The translations under genes were made by a program, and so were the position numbers. This document shows positions 1 to 7,550 of a stretch of 8,139 nucleotides of DNA, piece after piece. A model generated the notes under the pieces. It made no database searches. It saw nothing but the letters and a program-made list of their open reading frames with translations, and was not told where the DNA came from. The first letter of the stretch is position 1. Each line of letters opens with the position of its first letter. The stretch is from Caldilinea sp. (GTDB lineage Bacteria > Chloroflexota > Anaerolineae > Caldilineales > Caldilineaceae): the NCBI GenBank assembly GCA_026389955.1, contig JAPLGY010000635.1, positions 1 to 8,139 of the forward strand, written 5' to 3'.

Positions 1-1585
1 CCTGGCTCTGGGGCTGATGGCGATCCCCAATCCGTCCTTCCTGCGCAAACGCCTGGAGCGACAGACCGTCCTGGCTGTGCTTTTGTTTGCGTTGCTGTTT
101 GTGCTGGGCATCTCCCTCGGCGGCAAAAAGTCCGACCGCTATCTGCTGCCTGTGCTGCTGGCCGTCGACCTGGTTGGGGCTGTCGGGTGGTTTGCGCTGG
201 CACAGCTGGCCAGCCAGCGGTTGCCGCTGCCCACACTGAGCGTTCGTCTGGGTGTTCCGGCTGCGCTGCTGCTCTCTGTGCTGCCCCTGGTTGTTCTGCA
301 CGGCGCTCCCGCCCTGTACCACGCCCCCTATTACTTTACCTACTTCAACCCGCTGGCCGGCGGCACACAGGCTGCGCCAAAAATGTTGGTGGTCGGGTGG
401 GGCGAGGGTCTTGACCAGGCAGGTCTGTGGCTGAACGAATACGACCAGGGCCAGGGCAGAACCGCCAGCGCAGCCTACTCGCTCGGTTCAGTCTCCTATT
501 TTTACAAACACCCGGTCATCTCATTTTCCGACGAATCCCGACGGGCCTGGCTGGAAAGTGACTACGCCGTCACCTATCTCAACCAAAAACAACGCCTCTT
601 GCCAGACCCAGCCCTCCACACCTTCTTCGCCGCCCAGACCCCGGTCTACACCTATTCTTTTCGGGGACTGAAGCTGGTCGAAGTCTATGACTTGATGGAC
701 ACATTGCCTCCCCCTTCCTCTGGGATCAACGCCCGCCGCATTGTGGACTTCGGAGACAGCATCCGGCTGCTCGACCATGAAATCCGGCCGGAAGCCCCGC
801 AACCAGGACAGAGCGGTGAGGTCGCACTCTATCTCAAAAAGATCGGCCCCCAACAACACAATGCCAGTGTCCTGCTGCGCCTGACCCAGATCGACGGCCA
901 GGAAGTCTGGCGCAGCGAAGGCTGGCCGTATGGGCAGCCCACCAGCACATGGCCGCTGCGCAGTGTGCTGCGCGACGCCCATCTCTTCACCCTGCCGGCG
1001 GCACTGCCTGCCGGGCTGTATCTGCTGTCACTCTCCTTCTACGACAACACAACGCTGGCGATGCTGCCCGTCACCTACCCGGGCAACGCGGGATTGGCTG
1101 CCGGCGAAGAGAGCGCAAAACTGGCGCTGCTCCAGATCGGCGCCCCCCTCCCTGCCCCCAAGGGGGCCGGCTGGAAGTTTGGCAGCCTGGCGCAGTTGGC
1201 TGACGCCACCCTGCCCAGCACCGCTGGCCAGCAGCTTGACATCGAGCTGGTCTGGGAAAGTCTGCAGCCAACCGACGAGCACTACACCGTATTCGTGCAT
1301 CTGCTGGATGCGGCCGGCCAGATCGTCGCACAACAGGACCGCGAACCGCAGCAAGGCTTTGCTCCGCTCCGGCTTTGGAAACCCGGCATGGTGATCCGCG
1401 ATCGGTATCAGATCGAGCTGCCCGCCGGTCTGCCGCCCCAGCCACTCACCGTCCGAGTCGGATTGTACGACAGCAGCGGGGCTCGGCTGCTGCTGGCCGA
1501 CGGCGCGGACACTGCTCTCCTGGGAACAGTGCAGGTCCACAAAGAGCTGCTCAGCGCACCTCTACCGCCATCAAGTCAACCGTAG
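1..1585 (+). CDS. GT39/PMT_2-type membrane glycosyltransferase, C-terminal part (5' end outside window)
   Basis: The frame is open from base 2 to the TAG at 1583-1585. Codons before the ATG at 17 already read LALGL, so that ATG is probably internal and the gene starts upstream of the window. Residues below count from that ATG. Three membrane segments (about 17-35, 41-66, 76-96) are seen; between the first two lies GGKKSDRYLLP (35-45), matching the conserved late-membrane motif of the ArnT/PMT-like GT39 group. A post-membrane segment follows with YYFTYFNPLAGG (105-116) and VVGWGEG (125-131), which I associate with Chloroflexota members. Then come two beta-rich modules, about 238-375 and 386-507; the second carries FVHLLDAAG (426-434) and ends in VGLYD (481-485). 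Known for the family: transfer of sugar from a polyprenyl-phosphate donor on the outer membrane face. The catalytic N-terminal loop is not in the window, so activity cannot be judged. The 3' end overlaps the convergent gene 2 by 35 bp. Confidence 0.88.
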   Translation, partial: LALGLMAIPNPSFLRKRLERQTVLAVLLFALLFVLGISLGGKKSDRYLLPVLLAVDLVGAVGWFALAQLASQRLPLPTLSVRLGVPAALLLSVLPLVVLHGAPALYHAPYYFTYFNPLAGGTQAAPKMLVVGWGEGLDQAGLWLNEYDQGQGRTASAAYSLGSVSYFYKHPVISFSDESRRAWLESDYAVTYLNQKQRLLPDPALHTFFAAQTPVYTYSFRGLKLVEVYDLMDTLPPPSSGINARRIVDFGDSIRLLDHEIRPEAPQPGQSGEVALYLKKIGPQQHNASVLLRLTQIDGQEVWRSEGWPYGQPTSTWPLRSVLRDAHLFTLPAALPAGLYLLSLSFYDNTTLAMLPVTYPGNAGLAAGEESAKLALLQIGAPLPAPKGAGWKFGSLAQLADATLPSTAGQQLDIELVWESLQPTDEHYTVFVHLLDAAGQIVAQQDREPQQGFAPLRLWKPGMVIRDRYQIELPAGLPPQPLTVRVGLYDSSGARLLLADGADTALLGTVQVHKELLSAPLPPSSQP

Positions 1586-4052
1586 GCTCACCCTCGCCCA
1601 ACGGCTGCAGTTCAGGCAGATCGTACAGAAGGCCGACCAGCCTGTACGTCCCTGCTGCGGTCCCCGGAGGCACAAACAAGCCTGCGGTGACGGTCGGTCC
1701 CACCACCTGGTCGTTCTGGGCGATCGAATTGCCGGCCGCATCCACCAGACGGAGCGAAATCCGCCGCTCCTCCTTCCATTCGCCTTGCAGGGTCAAATCC
1801 AACACCATCACCTGGCCGGCAGCCACAGACGGTGGGGCGACGACGGAATCGATGCGGGTGCCGGCCCGTTGCGCAGCAACCCTCTGCAGGCGGGCAGCAG
1901 GGCTCCGACGCCCATAGACCGCCACCGCCAGGTTCTCGTCGCCCACCTCCAGTGCCTTGACAGCCCCCTCTCCCAGCACCTGTTCTTCTACAACAGCCTC
2001 GCGGCTGCCAACCACAAACTGCACCGGGCCTGACGAGTCTGGGCCTGGTGCCTCTGGGCCTGACGAGTCTGGGGCTGGCAGGTCCGGACTCGCCCCCTGC
2101 TCCATGACCACAATCCGGGTGCCGCTCCAAGGATCGTCCAGCCCGCCGATCCCGATCCAGGTCGCCAGTTCAGCATTGGGTATCCACAAGACAGCCCCTG
2201 GACTCCACCAGCGGTTGAGATGGTCGACGACGACCGCTGCGCTCTGGATCCACTGTGCATCGGTGTAGGGGTGTCCGTTCTGGCCAACACGTCGGTAGAG
2301 CCAGGCAGTCTCGCCGTTGGGCAACGGATAGCGTGCCGCTTCGGTGTAGAGTTGGTGAAAGAGGCTGTCTCCGGCGAGCAGGCGGGCGACAGCAGCTCGC
2401 CCAGGGGCCTCCAGATCGCGGTTGTCCCCATCTTTGAACAACACCCAGGAATTGGCAAAGATCTCGCCGACCCCTTGCATCTCGATCTCTCCCAGCGTTC
2501 TGACCGTCACAGGAAGATCCTGCAGGTCAACCCAGTAGCGCAACGGGCCTCGGTGGATCTCGCGCGAGTTGATCAACATGCCCAGCGAAGCTGGAAAACC
2601 TGCCGGGGCTTCCGCGGCGACCCTGGCCAGCACATCCGGTCCGATCCAAAAATCCGGGTGGGTCGCACCACTGGCGGGCCGCACAGCATACTCGCCTTCG
2701 ACCCAGAGTGGCGCCGTTGCCTGGGAAAAGCTTTCCAACGCATCGAAGGTCAGCGTAGACCACTGCAGCGCCAGACAGAACACCCAGGTCACCGCCAGCC
2801 CGCTGCGCCAGGGTTGGGGGAAGTGCGCCAGGGTCGCTGCTGCCAACAGCGCCAGCACCGGCAGCAAGGGGACCAGGTTGCGCTCGTTGCCCTGCGCCAT
2901 AAAGGTTAAAAACAGCCAGGAAGAGACGACGCTGCCCCACAGCACCCTGGATGCAGGAGACATCTTGCGCCAACGCAGCAGATCCAAAAGTCCAGCCAGA
3001 GCCGCTGGCAGCATCACCATCGCCAGCAGGGGCCCCAGATGCATCCGCCAGAGATAGCTCCCGTTGCGTGTGTAGTAGCGGAGGTCCAGCAGGTCGATGC
3101 CCTGGCCCCGCCGTCCGCCGTAGGTGCCGTACGCGGCATCGAAAAGCGCTGTGACAAACTCGACGCGCGTCAGATACCAGACGCTGGCGATCAGGCAGAG
3201 AAAGAGCACGCTGGCCGACAGGTTGCTCCAGGGGGTGGCTTGCGCCTGCAGCAGCAGCAGCCCAAGCGCCAGCAGCACGAACCAGATCCCAAAGAGGAGA
3301 TTGCCGAGCGCCAGAGTGGCGACATAAGGCATGCTGTCGGCCATCAGCAGGGCGATCAGCAGGGCGCTGGACAACAAGCTGATCCCGGCTGCGCGGCCAA
3401 AGCGTTGTGGGGTCCCCCACTTCAGACCCGGCAGGCGAGAACGCAGCAGCGGCCAGACAACCATCCCGACAGGCAGCAGCACATAGATCGGAAAGGTCCA
3501 TTTGACCAGCAGGCCGATCCCTGCGCTGACGCCCCAGAGCAACGACCAGCCCCGTTTTGTAAAACCTTGGCTCTGGAGCAGGGCAAGCAGGTTCAGCATG
3601 ACCATGGCCGAGACAAAGCTTTCGATATAGAACATGCGTGTCATGCTGGCCAGCATCGGCAAAAAAGCTACGATCGTCAATGCCAACAGCGCAACCCAGG
3701 CCCCATAAAAACGCCAGCCGTAGACAAAGGTCAGCCCCAAAATCACGGCCAGCCAGAATACATTTTGCAGCTGAGCCACATCGGCCGAGTAGCCCCCAAA
3801 CGCATAAAATGGCTGTGTGAACAGATAAAAGGCTGGCGGCCGATAGTCGTTGAAACTCAAGGCCTGCAGCAAGGAATGGGCCGAAACCTCGCGCAAAATG
3901 TGGGCCTGCTCCAACGTATCGAGCAGATGACCTCCGGCGTCACGGCCGATCAGGACGACATTCTGTGCGATCCAGGCCAGGCTCCCCCCGATCGAAATCG
4001 CCACGACCAGCAGAACGACAGAGCCGTACAGCAGCGCACGGCTGCGAGACAT
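1551..4052 (-). CDS. GT39-like multi-pass membrane glycosyltransferase with large extracytoplasmic C-terminal region (833 aa)
   Basis: The chosen start is the ATG at 4052-4050 (MSRSRALLYG), which puts a short Arg-rich tail before membrane helix 1. A GGGGG stretch lies 6 nt upstream as a poor ribosome site. The frame is open to 4235, but the extra 61 residues are polar, cover the intergenic region and look non-coding. About 12 membrane segments lie between residues 7 and 432. GT39 hallmarks: GRDAGGHL (36-43) at the first outer loop, with the expected catalytic Asp at 38 but Ala instead of the usual Glu after it; YRPPAFYL (70-77); RMFYIESF (139-146); and NERNLVPLLP (389-398), the counterpart of the DRYLLP motif. 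Residues about 445-650 are a soluble stretch I do not recognise. A Pro/Asp/Ser/Gly repeat linker (657-676) precedes a beta-rich module (about 735-833) with RLVDAAGNSIAQND (768-781). The likely role is sugar transfer from a polyprenyl-phosphate donor outside the cell; substrate unknown. It diverges from gene 3. Confidence 0.9.
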   Translation of the reverse strand: MSRSRALLYGSVVLLVVAISIGGSLAWIAQNVVLIGRDAGGHLLDTLEQAHILREVSAHSLLQALSFNDYRPPAFYLFTQPFYAFGGYSADVAQLQNVFWLAVILGLTFVYGWRFYGAWVALLALTIVAFLPMLASMTRMFYIESFVSAMVMLNLLALLQSQGFTKRGWSLLWGVSAGIGLLVKWTFPIYVLLPVGMVVWPLLRSRLPGLKWGTPQRFGRAAGISLLSSALLIALLMADSMPYVATLALGNLLFGIWFVLLALGLLLLQAQATPWSNLSASVLFLCLIASVWYLTRVEFVTALFDAAYGTYGGRRGQGIDLLDLRYYTRNGSYLWRMHLGPLLAMVMLPAALAGLLDLLRWRKMSPASRVLWGSVVSSWLFLTFMAQGNERNLVPLLPVLALLAAATLAHFPQPWRSGLAVTWVFCLALQWSTLTFDALESFSQATAPLWVEGEYAVRPASGATHPDFWIGPDVLARVAAEAPAGFPASLGMLINSREIHRGPLRYWVDLQDLPVTVRTLGEIEMQGVGEIFANSWVLFKDGDNRDLEAPGRAAVARLLAGDSLFHQLYTEAARYPLPNGETAWLYRRVGQNGHPYTDAQWIQSAAVVVDHLNRWWSPGAVLWIPNAELATWIGIGGLDDPWSGTRIVVMEQGASPDLPAPDSSGPEAPGPDSSGPVQFVVGSREAVVEEQVLGEGAVKALEVGDENLAVAVYGRRSPAARLQRVAAQRAGTRIDSVVAPPSVAAGQVMVLDLTLQGEWKEERRISLRLVDAAGNSIAQNDQVVGPTVTAGLFVPPGTAAGTYRLVGLLYDLPELQPLGEGEPTVDLMAVEVR
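2025..2084 (-). repeat. In-frame 15-bp minisatellite encoding a Pro-rich linker in gene 2
   Basis: Four 15-bp units, in frame with gene 2, encode DLPAP, DSSGP, EAPGP and DSSGP (residues 657-676). Units two and four share a near-identical stretch: plus-strand copies 2026-2043 and 2056-2073 are identical over 18 bp at a 30-bp period. Each unit starts with an acidic residue and ends with Pro, as in a flexible extracytoplasmic spacer. It separates the unrecognised soluble region from the downstream beta-rich part. The exact copies suggest recent slippage or unequal exchange, and copy number could vary between strains. Confidence 0.8.
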
Positions 4053-4150
4053 GGCATGCCCCCAAGGGGTAGAATCTGGGCCAGACTCTCTGGCGGCTGA
4101 ATGGGTCAAATGGCTCGTCCTGTCTGTCCGCATGCACATCGCTCTTTGGA

Positions 4151-4156
4151 ATTTTA
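4151..4156 (-). promoter_or_regulatory. Possible -10 box for gene 2
   Basis: On the minus strand this reads TAAAAT, five of six matches to TATAAT, about 95 nt upstream of the gene 2 start. No convincing -35 box lies 16 to 19 bp further upstream, so the call rests on the -10 element and the AT-rich surroundings alone. Confidence 0.18.
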
Positions 4157-4198
4157 CAACAGAGGCTGGACCGACCCGAATTGGGGCGACCCAACAGA

Positions 4199-4224
4199 AA
4201 ACTTGCCCCACAAACTTGCACGTG
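4199..4224 (+). repeat. Tandem 13-bp direct repeat in the divergent spacer
   Basis: Two adjacent 13-bp units (4199-4211 and 4212-4224) share the first eight bases, AAACTTGC, exactly and one further position. They lie between and within the candidate promoter elements of gene 3. Adjacent direct repeats at about one helical turn are a common form of regulator binding site; no regulator can be named from sequence. Confidence 0.35.
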
Positions 4225-4231
4225 GCAAAAT
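4203..4231 (+). promoter_or_regulatory. Possible promoter for gene 3
   Basis: TTGCCC (4203-4208) and CAAAAT (4226-4231) are 17 bp apart, each matching four of six positions of the sigma-70-type -35 and -10 consensus. Transcription would begin near 4238, leaving a leader of about 60 nt. The match is modest, and promoter consensus in the suspected phylum is not well fixed, so this is only a candidate. Confidence 0.22.
4216..4228. promoter_or_regulatory. Near-palindrome TTGCACGTGGCAA, possible operator
   Basis: The arms TTGC (4216-4219) and GCAA (4225-4228) are inverted repeats around a 5-bp centre, and CACGTG (4219-4224) inside is a perfect 6-bp palindrome. It overlaps the second unit of the direct repeat and reaches the candidate -10 box of gene 3, a position where a bound repressor could block transcription. 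Chance occurrence is possible for so short a site. Confidence 0.25.
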
Positions 4232-4297
4232 TCACTGCTGCGGTATTTCATGGCCGTTTTCTGACTGCGCCACAACTGCCAGCTTGGGACATCTCCG

Positions 4298-7200
4298 ATG
4301 GAATCTGGGTGGACCGCTTGGAAAAACAGAAAAAAAAACCAGCCTGTCTCGTCCAAAAAATTTGGGGGTGCGGTCGCGCTGGTGACCGGTATTGTCCTCA
4401 GCGCCTTTCTCCTGCTTTCAGGCGTCAATCTGCATCGCCCGGCCCAGTTCGCCGAGATGGTGGAAGGCACTGCGCACCGCCCGTATGTGACCCGCATGCT
4501 GGTGCCCAGCAGTTTGCGCATCCTTGCCTCCTTGATCCCCGAATCTGTCCAGGAAGTCCTGGCCGTGCAGGCAGCCCAGTTTCCGCTCCGTTTGCTGCTG
4601 GACTGGCTGGCGGTCCCCCCTGCCTATGCACCTGAACTGCTCCTCTATGGGGGGCTGGCCTGGGGTTGTCTGGTAGGCTTTGCGTTGGGTTTGCGCGCAC
4701 TGGCAGCAACACTGCGGCTGGCAGCGCCCCACACCATCGCCCTGCTCGGAACAGCAGGGCTGCTGTTGTTCTTTCGTCAAGGCTATCTCTACGATTTCAG
4801 CGTGCTGCTGACCTGGGTCTGGCTGTTCGTTGGCATTGCCCGGCAGCGCTGGCTGGCCACCCTGCTGCTCTCTGTTGTGCTGGCCCTCAACAAAGAGACA
4901 GCGTTGTTGGCCCCACTTTTCTGGCTGGTCTATGGTTGGAGAGAGCGCAACCAGCTCCCCTACTGGCGGTTTCTGTTTGGCCAGACAGCGATTGTGGGCA
5001 CCATCTGGCTGGCCCAACAGTGGTTGTTCCGCGCCAATCCAGGCAGCAGCTTTGAGTTCCATTGGCATGTCCACCTGGACACCTACAGCAGCAACCCCTG
5101 GCCGCTTCTGGCGCTCGCCGCTGCAGGCGCAGCTACCCTCGTCCTGGCCTGGCCGAGCGCCCCACAGCTGGTGCGCAGTGCGCTGGTGCTGTTGCTGCCG
5201 CTGTCAGGCCTCTATGTTTTGTTCGGCTTTCCATACGAATTGCGCGTCTATTACGAGCTCTATCCGATCGGGGTCCTCTGTGTGGCGCTTGCCGTGCAGC
5301 AGCTGACTGCCCTGTTGCCCAGCAGCACCTTCCGACCGCCTGTGCCCAGCCAGGAACGGCTGCTGCTCCTGCTCACCCTGCTGGCAGCGTGGGGCGCCCG
5401 CATGGTCTGGCTGGACCAGATCCCTGCCCGGTGGCTCCAGAATGAAGCAATCCATCGCCTGGCAGCGCGCAACGGGCGACTGGACCACTTTTGGACCGAT
5501 CTGGGCAGCGCCGACGGCGGAGATTCCCTGCTGCACGCCACAATGGCTCTGACAAAACTGTTTTGGTCTGATTCCCTCTTTGCTGTGCGTCTGCTCAGCG
5601 GGATGGGAGGAATCCTGGCGGTTGCTTTGTTCTATCGGCTGGCCCTCGATCTGGCAGCCACCCGCCGGGCTCATGCAGCCGGTGCGGGACAGCCTCTATA
5701 CCCACAGTCCTGGATTCCGCTGTTGGCAGCGATCGGGTTGGCTACCTCGCTGTGGTCGATCACCGCTGGTCGGCTGGGGCTGCACGCCGGGCTGCTCCTG
5801 CCGCTGGCTGCGCTGGTGCTGCTCTGTTTTTGGCGGGCCTGGACGCGCACCGCCTGGTTCTATGCGCTGCTGGGGGGCAGTGCGCTCAGCCTGGCTTGTT
5901 ACATGACCCTCCATGCCCTCTGGCTGGCTGCGGTTTTATTGCTGTTTACCGCCACAAGCTGGCTGGCCTCGTCGGTCGCCGGGCAGACAGCTGGCTTGCT
6001 CTGGCGGCGCAACGGGACAGCTGCCCTGCTGCTGGGCACCACCCTGGTTTGCTCTGCCCCACAAATCTACAGCTACGGACAGAATCCTGTTTTGTTTGCA
6101 ACCTGGCTCGGCAACGCAACGGTCTTTGCCGTGCCGGATGTTGCTATCCCCCAGACCGGCCAGGACCGTCTCAAAGACAACTATCATGCGCTGTTCGAAG
6201 ACCTGCTCTATCCTGGCTACACTGCATCTGTCAGCCTGCTGCGGGCCCCACAGCTCGGTGCTCCGCTGCACAGCTGGCTGACACTGCTTTTCTTCCTGGT
6301 CGGCTGCGTGGCGACCCTCCGGCGCCTCCAAGACCCCAGTTGTCGGCTGGCGGCCAGCTGGCTGGCCATCATGCTGCTTCCTGCCCTGCTTGGCCGGGCA
6401 GGTCCTCCTGACCTGCTTTTTCTGATCGGGCTGGCGATGCCGACGGCCTGGATCGCCGCCATTGGCAGCAGTGCCCTGCTCAGCCGCTGCTTCCCTGCCG
6501 CAGCCCACAAAGGCTGGCTCCCCTTTGGCGTGGCTGTCGGCCTGCTGGCCGCCAACCTCTGGATGACCTTTCAACACTACACCACCTGGTGGAACGACCC
6601 CGACGTGGTCGCACAGGCGGCCTACCAGCCTGTCGGAACCCAGCAGCCCGCCAGCAACATCCGCTATCCGCTGAGGACACGGTTTGAAAACGGCCTGACC
6701 CTGCTCGGCTACACCGTCGAGCCGGACAGTCTCCCCTGCCCAGAGACCCACCCAGCGTCGATGGCCCTGACCACCTTCTGGCAGCTGACGCCTGACACCG
6801 TCCACCACACTGCCCCACGCATGTTCGTCCATCTCGAACTTCCCAACCGCCAACTACAAAGCCATCGAATTCTCCAGGAGAATTACCCGCCAGCCGTCTG
6901 GGGGGAGCAGGAGATCGTCGCAAACCGGCAGACGTTCGTGCTGCCCGACGGCATAGAGCCGGGCCGCGCTCATTTCGAGCTTGGGCTCTTCTGGCGTGAC
7001 CTGTCCGGGGAATACCAGCGCTATGCCATCCTCGACGACGCCGGTCACCCGGCCGCCGACCAGGTCCGCCTGGCCCCGTTCTTGTTTTGCACCCTCCCTC
7101 CCCAGCTCGACACTGCAGGGCTGACCGACAGCAACCTTCGGTTTGACCAGACAATCGCTCTGCTGGGCGTCCGACAGCAACGTGCTGGGCCAGCCGACGG

Positions 7201-7531
7201 TACGCTCCAGGTCACGCTTGGCTGGCAGGCACTTGACCGGATGGCAACCGACTACAGCGCATTTGTGCATCTGCTGGATCCCCAGGGGGAGATTGTCAGC
7301 CAACACGACCAGCGTCTGTTGAGCGAATCTGCCGTGCCAACCTCGCTGTGGGTGCCAGGGGAAGAAACCCTCACCGAATTTTTGCTGACCCTCCCGCCGG
7401 CAGCCGACCTGGCTGCACTTCAGCTGCGCCTGGGCATCTACGAACCGGTGAGCGGCCGCCAGCTGCCCGTACAGGCCGGCGACACCCCCCTGGCCGACTC
7501 TTTTGTGCTCATCCCTCTCCTGCGGCAGTGA
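4298..7531 (+). CDS. Fusion: unnamed multi-pass membrane module + degenerate GT39-like module + two beta modules (1077 aa)
   Basis: The start is the ATG at 4298, with a weak GGGA 8 nt upstream. The Lys/Arg-rich tail (R11-K13, K20-K21) before helix 1 (26-43) supports it over the in-frame GTG at 4382. Module 1 (about 1-345) is a multi-pass membrane unit with RPYVTRMLVP (61-70), LNKETALL (197-204) and FPYELRVYYELYP (311-323); I have seen such motifs in stand-alone bacterial membrane proteins but cannot name the family. After a linker (341-353), module 2 (about 353-765) resembles GT39: a first outer loop at QNEAIHR (381-387), SLFAVRLLSG (426-435) and GRLGLHAGLLLPL (491-503). The usual Asp-Glu is Asn-Glu (382-383), and the Pro-Pro and DRYLLP motifs are not found. 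Two beta-rich modules follow: about 783-930, with a degenerate MFVHLELPN (842-850), and 945-1075, with FVHLLDPQG (989-997). The frame ends with TGA followed directly by an in-frame TAA. The enzyme may be inactive or altered in specificity (inference). Confidence 0.9.
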   Translation: MESGWTAWKNRKKNQPVSSKKFGGAVALVTGIVLSAFLLLSGVNLHRPAQFAEMVEGTAHRPYVTRMLVPSSLRILASLIPESVQEVLAVQAAQFPLRLLLDWLAVPPAYAPELLLYGGLAWGCLVGFALGLRALAATLRLAAPHTIALLGTAGLLLFFRQGYLYDFSVLLTWVWLFVGIARQRWLATLLLSVVLALNKETALLAPLFWLVYGWRERNQLPYWRFLFGQTAIVGTIWLAQQWLFRANPGSSFEFHWHVHLDTYSSNPWPLLALAAAGAATLVLAWPSAPQLVRSALVLLLPLSGLYVLFGFPYELRVYYELYPIGVLCVALAVQQLTALLPSSTFRPPVPSQERLLLLLTLLAAWGARMVWLDQIPARWLQNEAIHRLAARNGRLDHFWTDLGSADGGDSLLHATMALTKLFWSDSLFAVRLLSGMGGILAVALFYRLALDLAATRRAHAAGAGQPLYPQSWIPLLAAIGLATSLWSITAGRLGLHAGLLLPLAALVLLCFWRAWTRTAWFYALLGGSALSLACYMTLHALWLAAVLLLFTATSWLASSVAGQTAGLLWRRNGTAALLLGTTLVCSAPQIYSYGQNPVLFATWLGNATVFAVPDVAIPQTGQDRLKDNYHALFEDLLYPGYTASVSLLRAPQLGAPLHSWLTLLFFLVGCVATLRRLQDPSCRLAASWLAIMLLPALLGRAGPPDLLFLIGLAMPTAWIAAIGSSALLSRCFPAAAHKGWLPFGVAVGLLAANLWMTFQHYTTWWNDPDVVAQAAYQPVGTQQPASNIRYPLRTRFENGLTLLGYTVEPDSLPCPETHPASMALTTFWQLTPDTVHHTAPRMFVHLELPNRQLQSHRILQENYPPAVWGEQEIVANRQTFVLPDGIEPGRAHFELGLFWRDLSGEYQRYAILDDAGHPAADQVRLAPFLFCTLPPQLDTAGLTDSNLRFDQTIALLGVRQQRAGPADGTLQVTLGWQALDRMATDYSAFVHLLDPQGEIVSQHDQRLLSESAVPTSLWVPGEETLTEFLLTLPPAADLAALQLRLGIYEPVSGRQLPVQAGDTPLADSFVLIPLLRQ

Positions 7532-7550
7532 TAAGCAAGCACTGCTCGTC

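Larger units (their letters stand above)
4053..4297. promoter_or_regulatory. Divergent intergenic region between genes 2 and 3
   Basis: These 245 bp separate the starts of two divergent genes, so both promoters are expected here. The stretch is visibly richer in A and T than the flanking genes. It holds the direct repeat, near-palindrome and promoter-like boxes listed separately. Short open frames run through it in several directions, but none shows membrane character or a family motif, so I treat it as non-coding. No tRNA-like or riboswitch-like fold was recognised. Confidence 0.6.

Noticed and set aside
17..19. ATG at 17 as the true start of gene 1
   Set aside because: In-frame hydrophobic codons precede it, and the protein from there would contain only the last three helices of a GT39 enzyme; the gene most likely starts upstream of the window.
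1375..1917. Plus-strand open frame of 180 codons crossing the ends of genes 1 and 2
   Set aside because: It reads gene 1 out of frame and gene 2 antisense; composition is Arg/Ser/Pro-rich without recognisable features.
4060..4069. CCCC..GGGG hairpin near the gene 2 start as a regulatory structure
   Set aside because: The stem is three to four pairs with a two- to four-base loop, too short to support.
3039..4100. Long open frame (353 codons) on the plus strand opposite gene 2
   Set aside because: It is Gln/Arg/Pro-rich without membrane or domain features. The opposite strand has a clear 12-helix protein with GT39 motifs over the same bases, so this is a GC-rich shadow.
4053..4235. N-terminal extension of gene 2 by 61 codons
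   Set aside because: The extra residues are polar with scattered Cys and no family similarity, would sit before a normal Arg-rich membrane start, and would consume most of the divergent promoter region.
5936..6853. Minus-strand open frame of 305 codons opposite gene 3
   Set aside because: It is low-complexity, Gln/Gly/Arg-rich and antisense to well-formed membrane helices of gene 3; no ribosome site or family motif.
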